Assembly: GCA_017450925.1 (NCBI GenBank)
Contig: JAFSSS010000081.1
Span: 82,090 to 146,089, forward strand
DNA: 64,000 nucleotides
DNA from: Ruminococcus sp.
GTDB lineage: Bacteria > Bacillota > Clostridia > Oscillospirales > Ruminococcaceae
Direction of reading: 5' to 3'
The notes beneath the pieces were generated by a model that made no database searches, was not told the origin of the DNA, and saw only the letters and a program-made list of their open reading frames with translations. A program made the position numbers and the translations under genes. This document shows positions 15,412 through 24,062 of this stretch, in pieces; the stretch's first letter is position 1, and each line of letters opens with the position of its first letter.

Positions 15412-17012
15412 TGGAATCAATAAAATTCAAACTTGATGCCTTTGAGGGGCCTCTTGATCTGCTGCTGCATCTTGTCTCAAAGCATAAGCTTAATATTTAC
15501 GATATCGAGATAAGCCTGCTGCTGGAGCAGTATCTTGAGTATATCAGCGGCATTGAAGACCTTGACTACGAGATCGCTGCGGATTTCTTTGAAATGGCCG
15601 CAAGACTGATCTATATCAAGACCTGCTATCTTCTTCCCCAGCCGGAGGAGGCGGAGGAGCTTAAAAAGGAGCTTCAAGGCAGGATGATAGAATATTCGCT
15701 CTGCAAGCTGGCTGCCCAGCGCCTGCGGGATGACTATGCCGGCGGAACTGTGTTCGTCAGAGCGCCTGTAAAGCTGCCGGTCAATAAGCAGTATTCCCGC
15801 ACACATGACAAGCAGGAGCTGTACGATGCCTATATGGCAATATTCTCAAAGGTGAAAAACTATACGCCGCTGCGTGCAAATCTGTTTTCGCCTATCGTTT
15901 CAAAGCGTGTAGTTTCTGTCGAGTCCAAAATAACCTATATACTCACCCGGCTCTATGAAACGGGAGAGTTTGAAATGTCTGCGCTTTACGAGGGCATGAC
16001 TGACCGCTCCGAGCGAATAGCCACCTTCCTTGCAGTGCTTGAACTGACAAAGGCAGGAAATATACGTCTTAACGACGATAATACCGTTATAACTCTCGGT
16101 GCGGACAAGCCGGAGGAGGATGAAACTTCACCGCCGGCAGAGGATGCCTCTGAACCCTTGGACGAGCCGATCAGCGAGGAATACCCGGCTGAAAGCGAAC
16201 CGATGTCCGAAGAGGAGGCAGCTGCTTCCGAACTGCCGGATGATACCCCTCCCGCCGAGCAGGAAGAGCTTGCCCTGCCGGAGGCTGTCAAGGCTGATGA
16301 AGCCGCTCCCGAAACGGAGAAGCCCACAGCAGCCCCTCCCGCCGAACAGGAAGAGCTTGACCCGACAGAGGCTGTCAAGGCTGATGAAGCCGCTCCCGAA
16401 GAGGAAAAGCCTGCAGCCGCCGCTCCCGCCGAGCAGGAAGAGCCTGCCCCGACGGAGGCTGTCAAGGCTGATGAAGCCGCTCCCGAAGCGGAAAAGCCCG
16501 TAGCCGCCGTTCCCGCCGAGCAGGAAGAGCCTGCCCCGCCGGACGCTGTCAATACGGATGAAGCCGCTCCCGAATCGGAAAAGCCCGCAGCCGCCGCTCC
16601 CGCCGAACAGGAAGAGCCTGCCCCGCCGAAGGCTGTCAAGACTGATGAAGCCGCTCCCGAAGCGGAAAAGCCCGCAGAAATTCTGAAAAGCGAGCCACGT
16701 GCAAAGCCCTTCTCTGTACAGCTGGCTTTGGGGACACACACCGCTTCGCTTAGGCTGCCGGAGCAGAAGGCTGTTCCCGCATATGCGGAGATAGCTGCGC
16801 CTGTTTCTGGGGAAAAAGCTGCTGATACCGTCAGCGTGATACCGCTGCCGGAGCAGCCTGCAGCCGAGGAAAGGCCTGCTGTATCAGAGGAGCAAAGCTC
16901 TCCCGCAGCAGCGTTTAAAGCGAATTATTTCGGCCGCCGGTATTATTGGGGCTATGCCCCCCGCTTTCTCGGAGAGAGAAGCTACAGCACAGCCGTTATA
17001 TTGAGGAAATGA
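15411..17012 (+). CDS. scpA: Segregation and condensation protein A with long repeat-bearing C-terminal extension
   Basis: A 533-residue protein. The first 230 or so residues are a complete ScpA, the kleisin that bridges SMC heads: FEGPLDLLLHLVSKHKLNIY at the N-terminus and a winged-helix-like end near 180-225. The family is normally about 240-270 residues. Here an acidic, Pro/Ala/Glu-rich extension follows from about 235, containing five tandem 29-residue repeats (281-425), and ends in a basic/aromatic tail (YFGRRYYWGYAPRFLGERSY). The extension is in frame and shares codon style with the rest. It is coupled to the upstream protease and lies 1 base before scpB. Confidence 0.9.
   Translation: MESIKFKLDAFEGPLDLLLHLVSKHKLNIYDIEISLLLEQYLEYISGIEDLDYEIAADFFEMAARLIYIKTCYLLPQPEEAEELKKELQGRMIEYSLCKLAAQRLRDDYAGGTVFVRAPVKLPVNKQYSRTHDKQELYDAYMAIFSKVKNYTPLRANLFSPIVSKRVVSVESKITYILTRLYETGEFEMSALYEGMTDRSERIATFLAVLELTKAGNIRLNDDNTVITLGADKPEEDETSPPAEDASEPLDEPISEEYPAESEPMSEEEAAASELPDDTPPAEQEELALPEAVKADEAAPETEKPTAAPPAEQEELDPTEAVKADEAAPEEEKPAAAAPAEQEEPAPTEAVKADEAAPEAEKPVAAVPAEQEEPAPPDAVNTDEAAPESEKPAAAAPAEQEEPAPPKAVKTDEAAPEAEKPAEILKSEPRAKPFSVQLALGTHTASLRLPEQKAVPAYAEIAAPVSGEKAADTVSVIPLPEQPAAEERPAVSEEQSSPAAAFKANYFGRRYYWGYAPRFLGERSYSTAVILRK
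16251..16685 (+). repeat. Five tandem 87-bp repeats inside scpA
   Basis: Each 87-bp unit encodes 29 residues of the form PAEQEEPAP-(x)2-AV-K-x-DEAAPE-x-EKP-x-AAx. Copies differ at scattered positions, mostly conservative, so the array is not a fresh duplication but is still young enough for the DNA units to align directly. Copy number may vary between strains. Confidence 0.9.
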
Positions 17013-17013
17013 T

Positions 17014-17595
17014 ATGGATACGAGCGAATTTGATATAATAACCAAGACCGCCGCTGTTGAGGCTATACTCTTTGCCGGCGGAGACCCTATCGAGTCGGAC
17101 AAGCTTGCTCTGGCAGCCGGGGTCGAGCCTATTGAGCTGAAAGAGATAATCGCAAGGCTCGATGAAAAATATGCCTCCGACGAGTCGGGCATCGAGCTTC
17201 TGAAGCTGGAGGACTGCTTTCAGCTGGCTACCAAGCAGAGGTTTGCTCCGCAGATCAAGGAGGCCTTTGAGATCAAGAAAAATTCAGCGCTGTCGGCAGC
17301 CGCTATGGAGGTGCTGACGATCGTGGCCTATAATCAGCCAGTGACCAAGAGCTTTGTTGAGAACGTCAGAGGAGTTGATTCATCCTCGACAGTCAATTCC
17401 TTGGTGGAAAAGGGGCTCCTTTGCGAGGCCGGACGGCTTGAGCTTCCGGGACGGCCTATAGCATATAAGACCACGGATGCGTTTCTAAGGTCGTTTCAGA
17501 TCTCCAGCATTACCGAGCTTCCTCCGCTTCCGGAGCAGGAGGCTCAAGTCACAATTGACGAGATCATCGAAAATCAAGAGACGGACGGGGAGTGA
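17014..17595 (+). CDS. scpB: Segregation and condensation protein B
   Basis: A 193-residue ScpB made of two winged-helix domains, which dimerises and binds ScpA in the SMC condensin. Typical features are AAVEAILFAGGDPIE at the N-terminus, AAMEVLTIVAYNQPVT in the middle and VNSLVEKGLLCEAGR, then GRPIAYKTTDAFLRSF. Length and motifs are normal, in contrast to the extended ScpA upstream. One base separates the two genes. Confidence 0.95.
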   Translation: MDTSEFDIITKTAAVEAILFAGGDPIESDKLALAAGVEPIELKEIIARLDEKYASDESGIELLKLEDCFQLATKQRFAPQIKEAFEIKKNSALSAAAMEVLTIVAYNQPVTKSFVENVRGVDSSSTVNSLVEKGLLCEAGRLELPGRPIAYKTTDAFLRSFQISSITELPPLPEQEAQVTIDEIIENQETDGE

Positions 17596-17622
17596 TCCTT
17601 TGCCGTTTCCTGCAGGATCGGG

Positions 17623-18561
17623 GTGAGGAACATCAAAAAGAAATTGAAGATAATCGGCATGATCATTGCAGTCATCGCTGTGATCGCCGCTCTGATCTAT
17701 TTCCACATTTTCTGGTGGACGATGCTCGGTCTGCTGGTGCTGATAGTTGTGCTGCTGCATTTTTCTGTCACAATTCACCTCAAGGCCAGCCGCAGAGAGG
17801 GCATCGACATCAAAGCAAAATATCTGTTCCTCACGCTTTATCCCCGGAAAAAGAAGGAGCCGGAGAAAAGCACTGCGCCCCCGGCGGCAGGATATGATGA
17901 CTTTGACGACAGCGTTCTTGACGACTTTGATGACGAAGAGCTGACGGATGCGGATGACCCCGAGGTGATCCTGCCGGAGCCGGTCAGTGAGAAGCTTGAA
18001 ACAGCCGGTGCAGATGCTGCTCCGTTTGAAAAGGACGGAGAGGCAGAACCCGTCAAGGATAAGAAAAAACGTAAAAAGGAAAAGTCTTCTTCACCGGAGA
18101 ATGCCCCGGGGGAGAAGAGTAAGGGCGGGCTTGCTGCCTTGAAGGAAAAGTTTGAAAAGGTCAAGCCTTACATACCTGTCGGCTGGAAGGCTGTGAAGAA
18201 ATTCTGCAAGGCAATTCGCTTTGAGGGCGTTGATGTCTATGCCGAGGTGGGAAGATTTGATGCCCACGAGGCTGCGATCTATTACGGCGCCGTTCAGAAG
18301 ATAGTGTTCGATATCCTTTCCAAGATAGGGCTGTTCTTTACCCTAAAGCTCAAACGCGCGGATGTGCGGTGTGTTTTTGGGGAGAATATGATAGACGGCA
18401 GCGCGGAGCTGACCGTAAGAGTGCGCCCCTCAACGCTTATAGCAATTGCGTTCTGTACGGGTGTAAATGCATTAAGAGTGTTCCTAAGAGAACGCAGAAA
18501 ACGCAAAAAGGCCGCCAAGGCCGCACAGTCGAGTAATGCAGCCCAGACAGCTGCTTCGTAA
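17623..18561 (+). CDS. DUF2953 domain membrane protein
   Basis: A 312-residue protein with a GTG start after AGGATCGG. One or two membrane helices span residues 5-45, followed by a long acidic/Lys-rich linker (about 80-165). The C-terminal DUF2953 domain includes GVDVYAEVGRFDAHEAAIYY and MIDGSAELTVRVRPSTLI. The domain is common in spore-forming Firmicutes, where it often sits near scpAB, gerW (ytfJ) and dac genes as here; a sporulation link is likely from context only. Confidence 0.8.
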   Translation: MRNIKKKLKIIGMIIAVIAVIAALIYFHIFWWTMLGLLVLIVVLLHFSVTIHLKASRREGIDIKAKYLFLTLYPRKKKEPEKSTAPPAAGYDDFDDSVLDDFDDEELTDADDPEVILPEPVSEKLETAGADAAPFEKDGEAEPVKDKKKRKKEKSSSPENAPGEKSKGGLAALKEKFEKVKPYIPVGWKAVKKFCKAIRFEGVDVYAEVGRFDAHEAAIYYGAVQKIVFDILSKIGLFFTLKLKRADVRCVFGENMIDGSAELTVRVRPSTLIAIAFCTGVNALRVFLRERRKRKKAAKAAQSSNAAQTAAS

Positions 18562-18585
18562 ATAAACAGAAAGAGGGTTTTAATT

Positions 18586-18813
18586 ATGAGCGTAAACGAA
18601 AACTGGAAGAACGAGACCTGCTGTGAGAACAAAAAGGAGAAAAAATGCAAGAAGTGCAGGAAAAAGGGCAATAATATCAAGTTCAGGATCGGCGCCGAAA
18701 ATGGCGGCATACTGCTGAATATCCACTTGACACCCTTTATGGCGATAGCAGTTTTCCTTGGCATAGCCTGTGTGATCTTTGCCGGGAAAAAGGGCTGCAG
18801 CTGCAAGGATTGA
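18586..18813 (+). CDS. Small Cys/Lys-rich single-span membrane protein
   Basis: A 75-residue protein with an N-terminal cluster of Cys and Lys residues (CCENKKEKKCKKCRKKG), a membrane helix at about 49-65 and a closing KKGCSCKD. The paired Cys could bind metal. I do not recognise the family. It lies between the DUF2953 and gerW genes in the same direction, with an AAAGAGGG site, so it probably belongs to that set. Confidence 0.7.
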   Translation: MSVNENWKNETCCENKKEKKCKKCRKKGNNIKFRIGAENGGILLNIHLTPFMAIAVFLGIACVIFAGKKGCSCKD

Positions 18814-18857
18814 TATTCTTCTCTCTACAGTAAGCATTTCAGAAAGGACAGATTAAA

Positions 18858-19271
18858 ATGAGCGATAATACAAAGCTTGAACAGCTTGTCAAGACCGCAA
18901 TGGAAAAGATCAAGGAGCTTACAGAATGTGAGACCGTGATCGGAAAGCCTATCGTTACTGCTGACGGAACAACTATCATCCCTGTTTCCAAGGTGTCTAT
19001 GGGATTTGCCTCCGGCGGCAGCGATCTGCCTACCAAGACCGGCGGACAGTTCGGCGGCGGCTCCGGCGCAGGAGTTACCGTTCAGCCTATGGCATTTATC
19101 GTGTGCCGTGAGGGCGAGACAAAGCTGCTCCAGATGACTACTAACACCAGCTATCAGAATGCTGTTGCCAATGTTGTTCCCGAGGTCGTTGACAAGATCA
19201 TTGACTTCGTGGATAAAAAGACCGGCAAAAAGCCGCCCGAGGATATGGTGATAGAGTCGGATGCGGAATAA
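18858..19271 (+). CDS. gerW: GerW/YtfJ family sporulation protein
   Basis: A 137-residue GerW-family protein, required in Bacillus for efficient germination by some receptors and found widely in sporulating Clostridia. Family features are the glycine-rich segment SMGFASGGSDLP, GGQFGGGSGAGVTVQP, then AFIVCREGETKLLQM. The N-terminal helix ELTECETVIGKPIV is typical. It supports the idea that the organism is, or descends from, a spore former. AGAAAGGA precedes the ATG. Confidence 0.9.
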   Translation: MSDNTKLEQLVKTAMEKIKELTECETVIGKPIVTADGTTIIPVSKVSMGFASGGSDLPTKTGGQFGGGSGAGVTVQPMAFIVCREGETKLLQMTTNTSYQNAVANVVPEVVDKIIDFVDKKTGKKPPEDMVIESDAE

Positions 19272-19357
19272 TTTCCCGCGTATTTAACAGCTCAGACCGC
19301 ACAGTATAATTTCAGACAGAGGAGCTGTCTGTAAATGTACAAAGTGAGGTCTGAACT

Positions 19358-20416
19358 ATGGATATACTTTCAATCATCGCATCTGCCGTGATCGCACTTG
19401 CCTCCGCAGGTGCTGTGCCGGCAGCGGCTGAAAAGCCAACGGTATCGGCTAAGGGCTGTGTGGTAATAGATGCGCTTTCCGGCGATGTGCTGTATGCGCA
19501 TAATGAGAGCCTTCGCCTGCCTATGGCAAGCACGACCAAGATCATGTCTGCCTATATCGCACTTCAGCAGGAGCAGCTCGATGCCCCTTTTGTTGTGGAC
19601 AGTGAGGCTATAAGGGTCGAGGGTTCTTCTATGGGGCTTCGGGAGGGCGACACGGTAACACTGCGCTCTCTTGTCTGCGGGATGCTGCTCCCCAGCGGGA
19701 ACGATGCCGCAAATGCTGCGGCTGTAAGAGTCGCAGGCAGCGTTCCGGCGTTCGTCGGTCTGATGAATGACTGCGCTGCGGAAATGGGACTTGAGAATAC
19801 CCGCTTCGTCACACCCTCGGGACTTGATGACGATACGGACGAGCATTACTCAACAGCGCTCGATATGGCAAAGCTTACCCGTCAGGCATTAAAGCTTGAT
19901 ACCTTCCGCGAGATCTGCGGCAGCAAAACCATGCAGCTTGAATACGGCGCCCCGCCCTATAAGCGCTGGCTCACCAATACCAACCGCCTGCTCGGAATGT
20001 GCAAGGGCTGCATCGGCGTTAAGACAGGATTTACCGATAAGGCAGGCAGATGCCTCGTCTCAGCCTGTGAACGCGGCGGCAGCACGCTTATCTGTGTGAC
20101 GCTCAACGATAAGAACGATTGGGCAGATCATCAAGCGCTGTATGACTACTGCTTCGGACTGATGCAGGAGACCGAGCTTTCCCCGGAGCTTTCCGGCTAC
20201 AGGATCGAATGTCCCGACAAGGGAGTGGCCGTGACGGCTGTGGGTGAGTGCGACAGCGTCCTTCTGCCGCGAAGCGCTGTCGGACGGCTTGAAAGGGTCA
20301 CTCTTATTAAGCCTCTTATCTATCTGCCGGTTGAGGCCGGTGAACAGGTCGGAGTGACAAGGTTTTATCTTGACGGAACGATAATAGCCAGCCTGCCGAT
20401 AAAAACGGCGGGCTGA
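19358..20416 (+). CDS. D-alanyl-D-alanine carboxypeptidase (S11, DacB/DacF-like)
   Basis: A 352-residue secreted low-molecular-weight penicillin-binding protein. The signal peptide ends near residue 24 (AGAVPAAAE). The three active-site motifs are S58-T-T-K61, S113-G-N115 and K222-T-G. A C-terminal beta domain follows, as in DacB/DacF proteins; no clear amphipathic anchor helix is present at the very end. The GerW, DUF2953 and ScpAB neighbours match loci in spore formers where dacB or dacF act in cortex or prespore wall maturation. Confidence 0.9.
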   Translation: MDILSIIASAVIALASAGAVPAAAEKPTVSAKGCVVIDALSGDVLYAHNESLRLPMASTTKIMSAYIALQQEQLDAPFVVDSEAIRVEGSSMGLREGDTVTLRSLVCGMLLPSGNDAANAAAVRVAGSVPAFVGLMNDCAAEMGLENTRFVTPSGLDDDTDEHYSTALDMAKLTRQALKLDTFREICGSKTMQLEYGAPPYKRWLTNTNRLLGMCKGCIGVKTGFTDKAGRCLVSACERGGSTLICVTLNDKNDWADHQALYDYCFGLMQETELSPELSGYRIECPDKGVAVTAVGECDSVLLPRSAVGRLERVTLIKPLIYLPVEAGEQVGVTRFYLDGTIIASLPIKTAG

Positions 20417-20436
20417 TATTTACAGGAGTATGAAAA

Positions 20437-21174
20437 ATGGAAAAGATAAGGATACAGAAAATAATCGCTGAAAGCGGTCACTGCTCCCGCCGCAAGGCCG
20501 AGGAGCTTATCGCCGCCGGACGTGTCAAGGTCAACGGCCGTGCCTGCACCCTCGGTGACAAGGCACTGCCGGATAAGGATCTTATAACCGTGGACGGCGA
20601 GCCTATCGCAAAGGTGAAGAAGCGCCGTCTGTATTATGTGATGCTCAATAAGCCCCGGGGCTACGTCACCACCATGAAGGACGAGCTTGACCGCAAGAAT
20701 GTCAGTGAGCTGCTGACCGGACTGCCGGAGAGAGTTTATCCAATCGGAAGACTTGACCGTAATTCCGAGGGAATGCTGCTTTTTACCAATGACGGCAATT
20801 TTGCCAATGATATCATGCACCCCTCACGGCATATTTCAAAGACCTACCGCGTAACTGTCCGCCCGGATATCAACGACGATCAGCTCGTTATGCTTTCCGA
20901 GGGCGTGGAGATCGACGGCAGGAAGACCCAGCCCGCGACTGTCATCGTGCTTGACAAGCAGCCGGGCAGAGTAGTGCTGCAGATAACCATCCACGAGGGA
21001 CGCAACCGACAGATCAGAAAAATGTGCGAGGCTGTAGGGCTCGAGGTCGCCAGACTGAAACGCACCTCTATCGGCCCTCTCAAGCTGGGAATGCTCAAGC
21101 CCGGCGAGTTCCGTGAGCTGAAGCCCGATGAATTGAGAGCGATCCGCAATGCTATAACAAAAGCCGGCGGCTGA
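20437..21174 (+). CDS. rluB: rRNA pseudouridine synthase, RsuA/RluB family
   Basis: A 245-residue pseudouridine synthase. The N-terminal S4 RNA-binding domain (RIQKIIAESGHCSRRKAEEL) is followed by the catalytic domain with VYPIGRLDRNSEGMLLFTND, which carries the catalytic Asp, and HEGRNRQIRKMCEAVG. In Bacillus the equivalent gene follows dacB and is assigned to 23S position 2633 or so (RluB). RsuA (16S) cannot be fully excluded. A hairpin follows the stop. Confidence 0.92.
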   Translation: MEKIRIQKIIAESGHCSRRKAEELIAAGRVKVNGRACTLGDKALPDKDLITVDGEPIAKVKKRRLYYVMLNKPRGYVTTMKDELDRKNVSELLTGLPERVYPIGRLDRNSEGMLLFTNDGNFANDIMHPSRHISKTYRVTVRPDINDDQLVMLSEGVEIDGRKTQPATVIVLDKQPGRVVLQITIHEGRNRQIRKMCEAVGLEVARLKRTSIGPLKLGMLKPGEFRELKPDELRAIRNAITKAGG

Positions 21175-21183
21175 CATACATAC

Positions 21184-21219
21184 CAAAAGCAGGAGTTTTT
21201 CCTGCTTTTGCTGTATATT
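21184..21219 (+). terminator. Hairpin terminator after rluB
   Basis: CAAAAGCAGGA and TCCTGCTTTTG pair perfectly over a 5-base loop. The tail is AT-rich but not a pure T run. Confidence 0.65.
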
Positions 21220-21286
21220 TGGGCATCCTATGGGCATACTTATTCCGTAAGCGCGGGACGCTGTCCCGGGAAACGGAGGTATAGAT

Positions 21287-21721
21287 ATGCATAAAAACGA
21301 GACCACGGAGCTTCTTAAGGAATGTAATTCCGGAATAAGAATGGGCATCGACTCTATCGACGATGTGCTGCCCAGCGTTCACAGTGATCGACTGCGGCAC
21401 GTTTTGGAGGAGTGCAGGACCACCCACCAGCGGCTTGGCACCGAGACCCACAAGCTTATGTCACAGTACGGAGCCGAGGCCGAGGATCCCTCTCTTGTGG
21501 CAAAGGGGATGTCCTGGCTGAAAACCAACATCAAAATGCTGGCAGAGCCCAGCGACTCTACTGTTGCCGATCTGATAACCGACGGCTGCAATATGGGGGT
21601 AAAGTCCCTTAACGGTTATGTCAACAAATATACCGGCGCTGACCCCGAGGCCGTAAGGCTGGCAAAGCAGGTCATAAGGTCGGAGGAAAAGCTTTGTGCC
21701 GACATAAGAGAGTTCCTGTAA
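21287..21721 (+). CDS. Small helical protein, possibly ferritin-like DUF2383 relative
   Basis: A 144-residue all-helical, soluble protein. The pattern of four long helices, the NETTELLKECNSGIRMGIDS opening and the SWLKTNIKMLAEPSDSTVA segment recall PA2169/DUF2383 four-helix bundles, which are ferritin-like but often metal-free. The match is weak and by eye only. It has an ACGGAGGT site and a terminator that it shares with rnpB coming from the other side. Confidence 0.65.
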   Translation: MHKNETTELLKECNSGIRMGIDSIDDVLPSVHSDRLRHVLEECRTTHQRLGTETHKLMSQYGAEAEDPSLVAKGMSWLKTNIKMLAEPSDSTVADLITDGCNMGVKSLNGYVNKYTGADPEAVRLAKQVIRSEEKLCADIREFL

Positions 21722-21729
21722 AACAAAAC

Positions 21730-21763
21730 AACAAAGCTCCCGCACTGAAACGGGAGCTTTGTT
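21730..21763. terminator. Bidirectional terminator between helical-protein gene and rnpB
   Basis: A perfect 13-bp stem (AACAAAGCTCCCG / CGGGAGCTTTGTT) with an 8-base loop. On the minus strand it is followed by GTTTTGTTTT and ends rnpB; on the plus strand it ends the helical-protein gene. Confidence 0.88.
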
Positions 21764-21766
21764 ATT

Positions 21767-22115
21767 GTCGGCCGACCGATAAGCCGGGTTTTGTCGTGTA
21801 CGGCAATCTATCTGAACCGACCGTCGCCGATCGGCTTTAGCCGCCTACAACCTAAAGTCTGACGAGCAGCCATTGACTTTTCGGCTGCCATTGGCGTTGC
21901 ACCGGATAAGGTTTACATGGCAGCGCCGTCTCCGGCGCTCCGGTGAGCTTTTACCTCGCCTTTCCACCCTTACCGGGACTGATAGCCCCGGCGGTATATC
22001 TCTGTTGCACTTGCTCGGAGGTCGCCCTCGGCAGATGTTATCTGCTATCCTGCTCTGCGGTGCCCGGACTTTCCTCACAGACTGAAACGTCTGCGCTGCC
22101 GTATAGCCTGCCGAC
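21767..22115 (-). ncRNA. rnpB: RNase P RNA, bacterial type A
   Basis: The catalytic RNA that cuts 5' leaders from pre-tRNA. On the minus strand the universally conserved core GAGGAAAGTCCGGGC is at 22076-22062 and the matching 3' segment AACCCGGCTTAT is near 21790-21779. The 5' and 3' ends can pair (GTCGGC / GCCGAC). The GGTGCAACGCC... and P12-type hairpins in between fit type A rather than the Bacillus type B fold. The ends are set from the promoter at 22123-22151 and the terminator, and are good to a few bases. Confidence 0.93.
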
Positions 22116-22122
22116 AAACTGT

Positions 22123-22151
22123 ATTATACCACACCCGAGCCGTTTTGTCAA
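22123..22151 (-). promoter_or_regulatory. Consensus sigma-A promoter of rnpB
   Basis: On the minus strand, a perfect TTGACA and a perfect TATAAT are separated by 17 bases. The -10 box ends 7 bases before the predicted RNA start. Confidence 0.92.
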
Positions 22152-22186
22152 ATGCATACGCTTCAAAAATAAATCTTCAAAACCCC

Positions 22187-22215
22187 TTGCTTTATTCACA
22201 GATATCTGCTACAAT
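22187..22215 (+). promoter_or_regulatory. Sigma-A promoter of FkbH operon
   Basis: TTGCTT and TACAAT are separated by 17 bases, about 40 bases before the fkbH-like start codon. It is divergent from the rnpB promoter and 35 bases from it. Confidence 0.72.
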
Positions 22216-22256
22216 ATAAATTGGATCAAATCAAACAAAAGCTATGGAGGCAGATC

Positions 22257-24047
22257 ATGAAAGAACTGGAATATCCCTTTGACAGCGAATGGATACTTAA
22301 AAAGAAAAAATCTATCAAGCGCTCGCTTTTGGCTGACAACAGGTCACGGATAAAGAAAAAGATCGCTGTTCTCGGCGGCTCCACCACCAGCGATGTTATC
22401 GCAGCACTGGAGCTTTTTCTGCTTGAAGCAGGCATTGAGCCGGAGTTCTACGAGTCGGAGTACAAGCAGTACTGGCAGGATGCCGTTTTCGGCAATCCCG
22501 AGCTGGACAGCTTTGCTCCCGACCTTATCTACATCCACACCACCGTCCGCAATGTGGATTTCACCCCGACAGTGAGAATGTCTCCCGAGGAGATCACTGC
22601 CGCCCTTGACGAGCGCTATGCCCGTCTGGAGCAGATGTGGCAGGCTCTTGACCGCTTCCGCTGCCCGATCATTCAGAACAATTTTGAAATGCCCTTCTTC
22701 CGCCTTCTCGGAAACCGCGATGTCTGGGACGTTCACGGGCTCTCGAATTTCGTAAACCGTCTGAACGAGAAGCTCTATGCATACGCCCAGTCTCACGAGG
22801 GCTTCTATATCAACGACATCAATTGGCTGGCAGGGAATATCGGCCTCGAAAAGTGGGCTGATACCAAATACTGGTATATGTTCAAGTATGCTATGTCACT
22901 TGAAGCTATCCCGCCGCTGGCCTTCCAGACCGCAGCTATCATCCGCTCGATCTTCGGTAAGAACAAGAAGTGTATAGCCGTTGACCTTGACAACACCATG
23001 TGGGGCGGTATAGTGGGCGACGACGGAGCCGAGAATCTTGAGATCGGCCAGGAGACCGGTACATCTCAAGCGTTCTACGAGTTCCAGCAGTATGTAAAGG
23101 CTCATAAGGATCTTGGCATCATTCTCACAGTCTGCTCAAAGAATGAGGAGGAGAATGCTCTTGCCGGTCTGAACCACCCCGAGGGCGCAGTCCGCCCCGA
23201 TGACTTCACGATCATCAAGGCTAATTGGGAGCCCAAGAGCATCAATCTTGAAAACACGGCTCACGAGCTGAATATAATGCCGGATGCTATTGTCTTTGCC
23301 GACGACAATCCCGCCGAGCGTGAGATCGTCCGCCAGCAGACCCAGTGCGCTGTCCCCGAGATTGGCGAGGTAACGGATTATATCCGCGTCCTTGACCGCT
23401 CCCAGTATTTTGAGGTCACAACTCTCTCCGAGGATGATCTGAAGCGGGGAGAGATGTATAAGGCCAATATCCAGCGGGCACAGGCTCAAGCCAGCTTTGC
23501 CAGCTATACCGATTATCTTTTGAGCCTTGAAATGACCGCGGAAATAGCTCCTTTTAAGGATGTATATCTTGCCCGTATCGCACAGCTTACCAACAAGAGC
23601 AACCAGTTCAACCTCACCACCCTTCGCTGCACGCAGGAGCAGATGACGGATTTTGCCGCTTCTCCCGATCATATTACACAGTACGGCAAGCTGGTGGATA
23701 AGTTCGGCGACAACGGCGTTGTTTCTGTCGCAGTCGGTCAGAGAGGCAAGCATCCAAAAACCGGTGAGGAATGCCTTGATATCATCCTCTGGCTTATGAG
23801 CTGCCGTGTTCTGAAGCGCGATATGGAGCTTGCTATGCTGGACGGTTTTGTATCGCAGGCTAAGGCTGCCGGCTATACAAAGCTTATAGGCAGATATCTT
23901 CCCACTGCCAAGAATAAAATGGTCAAGGATTTCTATCCCGACACCTTGGGCTTTTCTGCTGTTTCTGCCTCTGATGACGGATGCACAGTGTGGGAGCTGG
24001 ATATCACAGACTATGAAAACAAGAACCATGTTATCAAAGTAAACTGA
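22257..24047 (+). CDS. FkbH-like HAD-IIIC family protein
   Basis: About 596 residues with the three-part FkbH architecture: an N-terminal SGNH-like region (IAVLGGSTTSDVIAALELF), a HAD-IIIC domain with nucleophile motif DLDNTMWGGIVG near 243, and a C-terminal GNAT-like domain. FkbH proteins capture 1,3-bisphosphoglycerate and load a glyceryl group on an acyl carrier protein, in polyketide pathways and in some glycan decoration pathways. The ATG after TGGAGGC is chosen. An acyl carrier protein follows 15 bases later, fitting that role. No polyketide or nonribosomal synthase is in the window. Confidence 0.9.
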   Translation: MKELEYPFDSEWILKKKKSIKRSLLADNRSRIKKKIAVLGGSTTSDVIAALELFLLEAGIEPEFYESEYKQYWQDAVFGNPELDSFAPDLIYIHTTVRNVDFTPTVRMSPEEITAALDERYARLEQMWQALDRFRCPIIQNNFEMPFFRLLGNRDVWDVHGLSNFVNRLNEKLYAYAQSHEGFYINDINWLAGNIGLEKWADTKYWYMFKYAMSLEAIPPLAFQTAAIIRSIFGKNKKCIAVDLDNTMWGGIVGDDGAENLEIGQETGTSQAFYEFQQYVKAHKDLGIILTVCSKNEEENALAGLNHPEGAVRPDDFTIIKANWEPKSINLENTAHELNIMPDAIVFADDNPAEREIVRQQTQCAVPEIGEVTDYIRVLDRSQYFEVTTLSEDDLKRGEMYKANIQRAQAQASFASYTDYLLSLEMTAEIAPFKDVYLARIAQLTNKSNQFNLTTLRCTQEQMTDFAASPDHITQYGKLVDKFGDNGVVSVAVGQRGKHPKTGEECLDIILWLMSCRVLKRDMELAMLDGFVSQAKAAGYTKLIGRYLPTAKNKMVKDFYPDTLGFSAVSASDDGCTVWELDITDYENKNHVIKVN

Positions 24048-24062
24048 AAGGAAGTTTTTACC

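Noticed and set aside
16251..16685. Possible CRISPR-like or satellite repeat
   Set aside because: The 87-bp units are directly adjacent, have no spacers, and keep one reading frame of scpA. It is an in-gene protein repeat.
21845..22260. Open frames of 70-105 codons over the RNase P RNA
   Set aside because: The sequence is explained by rnpB with its promoter and terminator; the frames have no sites.
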